A stretch of 64,000 nucleotides of DNA from Herbinix hemicellulosilytica (GTDB taxonomy: Bacteria > Bacillota > Clostridia > Lachnospirales > Lachnospiraceae). Below the pieces are notes generated by a model. That model had not been told where the DNA came from. It was given only the letters and a program-made list of their open reading frames with translations, and searched no databases. Shown piece by piece: positions 61,969 to 64,000 of this stretch. A program made the position numbers and the translations under genes. Position 1 is the stretch's first letter, and each line of letters starts with the position of its first letter. The DNA lies in assembly GCF_002904165.1 (NCBI RefSeq), contig NZ_CVTD020000027.1, positions 1 to 64,000 on the forward strand, in the 5' to 3' direction.

Positions 61969-62586
61969 ATGAAAGTTATAGCCGTAAACGGAAGCCCAAG
62001 ACCAAAGGGAAATACATATCATGCTTTAAAAGTTGTCTGTGATGAGTTAAACACAGAGGGTATAGAAACAAAAATTTTGCAGGTTGGGAACATGAAAATC
62101 GAAGGCTGTATATCCTGCTACAGATGCAAGGACGGTTATTGCATACATAATGATGAAATTTTAAATAATATGATAAACGAAATATATGAAGCTGACGGAT
62201 TGCTGCTTGGCAGCCCGGTATATTACTCCGGAATATCCGGCACCATGAAATGTTTTCTTGACAGATTGTTTTATGCCAGCCGCGGAAAGATGCGCCATAA
62301 GGTAGGTGCTTCCATAACCGTCCCCAGACGAAGCGGAGGCATGCCGGCCTTCGAGCAACTTAACAATTACTTCCTTATATCCGAAATGCTGGTTGTTTCA
62401 TCTTATTACTGGAACGTTATCCATGGCGGCAAACCCGGTGAAGTGCTTGATGATGCGGAAGGAATATCTGTATTAAAAAACTTGGCCAGAAATATGAGCT
62501 GGGTTATTAAAATGAAGGAGGAAACCAAAAATATTCTGCCCGCACCCGAAAGTTACCCAAGATCATGGATGAATTTCATCAGATAA
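61969..62586 (+). CDS. NADPH-dependent FMN reductase / iron-sulfur flavoprotein-like
   Basis: A 205-residue flavodoxin-fold protein. The FMN phosphate loop is VNGSPRPKGNT (residues 5-15), and GSPVYYSGISGTMKCFLDRLFY forms the second flavin-binding segment. A Cys cluster, GCISCYRCKDGYC near residues 47-59, resembles that of iron-sulfur flavoproteins, which bind a 4Fe-4S cluster and shuttle electrons. AAGGAGA precedes the ATG. Physiological partner unknown. Confidence 0.88.
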   Translation: MKVIAVNGSPRPKGNTYHALKVVCDELNTEGIETKILQVGNMKIEGCISCYRCKDGYCIHNDEILNNMINEIYEADGLLLGSPVYYSGISGTMKCFLDRLFYASRGKMRHKVGASITVPRRSGGMPAFEQLNNYFLISEMLVVSSYYWNVIHGGKPGEVLDDAEGISVLKNLARNMSWVIKMKEETKNILPAPESYPRSWMNFIR

Positions 62587-62628
62587 TTGTTGCTAGTTTT
62601 GTTTTTACATTAATTTACGGAGGTTTTT

Positions 62629-64000
62629 ATGAAAAAGCTGATTCTATCCATATTATGCATAATAAGTCTAAGCCTGTCCTGTCTAAATACAAATGCTTTT
62701 GCATCCGCATATGAAGATACTGATACCTGGCCTCAGGGACCTAGTGTTTATGCTGAAGCCGCTATTGTTATGGAAGCTTCTACCGGGCTTATTTTATATG
62801 AAAAAAATATACACAACACTTATTATCCAGCCAGCATAACAAAGATATTATCAGCCTTATTGATAATTGAAAATTCGTCACCCGGAGAAGTAGTTACCTT
62901 TTCCCGTGATGCCGTATTTAAGGTAGACTTAGACAGCAGCCGGATAGGAATAGATGTGGGTGAACAGCTTACCATTCAGCAATGCTTATACGGAATTTTG
63001 CTGGAATCGGCAAATGAAGTAACCTATGCCGCAGCAGAGCATGTAGCCGGAAATATAGAAGAATTTGCCAGGATGATGAACGAAAGGGCAAAAGAAATTG
63101 GTTGCATGAATTCTAACTTTGTTAATCCTCACGGCCTGCCTGACGATAATCATTACACTTCGGCTTATGATATGGCTTTAATAACCAGAGAAGCTTTAAA
63201 AAACGATACTTTCAGAAAAATTTTTGGGACAAGAACCTATCAGATACCTCCGACCAACAAGCAATCGGAAACCAGATATCTAAGAAATCATCATAAATTT
63301 GTACTTAAGCAGGAATATAATTATGATGGTACGGTGGGAGGAAAAACTGGATATACCAGCAAGGCCAGATATACTCTGGTTACCGTTGCAAAAAGAGGAG
63401 ATTTGGAATTAATTTGCGTAGTGCTTAAAGACGATTCGAGCAGTCACCAATATGAAGACACTATGAAATTATTGGATTTTGGATTTAATAATTTCTCAAT
63501 ATATCCCATATATGAGTTGGAGAGCGTAGACGTTCAGAAAGAAACTCCTTTTTTCACCCGTTACAATTCTATGCTGGATTATGCAAATACATCGATAAAA
63601 ACTGATGAAAAAGGCTATCTGGTTCTTCCCAATACGGCATCATTTGAAGATGCAAAACGGGAAGTTATCTTCTATCCTGAAGCGGAAATAAATGAAGGAC
63701 GCAACGTTATAGGCAAAATTTCATATACTTACGGTGGAAAATATGTAGGCGGTGCGGATATCCTGTTTAACAATGCAGATACTCCTAAGTTAAATCATTA
63801 TTATGTTGACAGAAAAGAAGTTCAAAATAACGCAGGCGAAACCAATGAGGACAATCCACCCGATGACGATTCTGAGCAAACAAAGTCTAACGGTTATTTT
63901 CGACCTGTAATAACAGCAATAATTGTAGGTTTCTTTGTTTTGGTAATAGGTTTGTATTTTGTTCTTGTAGAAATGCCAAGGTTAAAACGCAGAAAAGCTT
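62629..64000 (+). CDS. D-alanyl-D-alanine carboxypeptidase (peptidase S11), cut by the window end
   Basis: The first 457 codons of a PBP5/DacF-type carboxypeptidase, open to the right edge. A signal peptide covers about residues 1-26. Active-site motifs are SITK (SxxK) in YYPASITKILSALL, SAN (SxN) in LLESANEVTYAA, and KTG in VGGKTGYTSKARY. A beta-rich C-terminal domain, an acidic linker and a membrane helix (TAIIVGFFVLVIGLYFVLVE, about 430-449) follow. It trims peptidoglycan stem peptides, with possible use in spore cortex. ACGGAGG precedes the ATG. Confidence 0.95.
   Translation, partial: MKKLILSILCIISLSLSCLNTNAFASAYEDTDTWPQGPSVYAEAAIVMEASTGLILYEKNIHNTYYPASITKILSALLIIENSSPGEVVTFSRDAVFKVDLDSSRIGIDVGEQLTIQQCLYGILLESANEVTYAAAEHVAGNIEEFARMMNERAKEIGCMNSNFVNPHGLPDDNHYTSAYDMALITREALKNDTFRKIFGTRTYQIPPTNKQSETRYLRNHHKFVLKQEYNYDGTVGGKTGYTSKARYTLVTVAKRGDLELICVVLKDDSSSHQYEDTMKLLDFGFNNFSIYPIYELESVDVQKETPFFTRYNSMLDYANTSIKTDEKGYLVLPNTASFEDAKREVIFYPEAEINEGRNVIGKISYTYGGKYVGGADILFNNADTPKLNHYYVDRKEVQNNAGETNEDNPPDDDSEQTKSNGYFRPVITAIIVGFFVLVIGLYFVLVEMPRLKRRKA

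Noticed and set aside
1-64000. CRISPR arrays, prophage, rRNA operons, restriction or toxin-antitoxin genes
   Set aside because: I looked for regular spaced repeats, integrases, and family motifs of defence or toxin genes and saw none; the AbrB-like gene at 46318 has no toxin partner.

Overview
The window looks like chromosome from a low-GC, spore-forming anaerobic Firmicute, most likely a Lachnospiraceae-type clostridium. The evidence is spore genes (spmA, spmB, a CotS-like coat kinase, a LysM/GH18 cortex-lysin-like protein, RicT), radical-SAM activases typical of anaerobes, T-box and SAM-I leaders, a long SRP RNA with Alu domain next to tadA, and a Bacillus/Clostridium yaaR-holB-ricT-yabB-rsmI cluster. 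No rRNA, phage or CRISPR array was seen. The only mobile element is one intact ISL3-family insertion sequence.

Layout. 1-9.8 kb: HD-GYP phosphodiesterase, HAD phosphatase, DUF951 protein, pgi, a membrane/coiled-coil protein whose gene carries a dense DnaA-box cluster, a PEGA protein, a CotS-like protein and cca. 9.8-13.7 kb: proS behind a T-box leader, an AI-2E/YtvI-type membrane protein and a cytidylate-kinase-like P-loop protein. 14-17.1 kb: a TM1266-like regulator plus an ABC importer behind a structured leader with its own promoter and terminator. 17.2-21 kb: a two-component system, then metK with a SAM-I riboswitch. 21.2-24 kb: a second HD-GYP gene with a structured 5' UTR, then the ISL3 element, which has landed between that gene and its probable terminator. 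24-33 kb: murA, a lone Ig-like protein, a TPR/P-loop protein, a large cNMP-binding-fold protein, malic enzyme and an Ldh_2-type dehydrogenase. 33-42 kb: SRP RNA, tadA, an NrdG-like activase, a DUF6128-like protein, carB, ksgA and tatD. 42-46 kb: an AmmeMemoRadiSam pair, then spmA-spmB. 46-53 kb: an AbrB-like regulator, a TPR/MORN protein and the rsmI-yabB-ricT-holB-yaaR-GMK-like cluster. 53-58.6 kb: a LacI-type sensor fused to GGDEF, a TrpXYZ-like ABC importer and a DUF1893 protein. 58.7-64 kb: a LysM/GH18 protein, tRNA-Lys, trxA, a 49-residue basic protein, trmB, an FMN reductase and a D,D-carboxypeptidase cut by the window edge.

How it fits together. Most genes are housekeeping (tRNA processing and charging, translation fidelity, envelope, central carbon). 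Three genes build or degrade c-di-GMP or a related dinucleotide: one GGDEF and two paralogous HD-GYP proteins. Several leaders sense metabolites or tRNA (SAM-I, T-box). The points most worth follow-up are the intragenic DnaA-box cluster at 4806-5033, the unassigned attenuator leader at 16954-17122, the LacI-like/GGDEF fusion, and the TPR/P-loop and cNMP-binding-fold neighbours at 26-30 kb.
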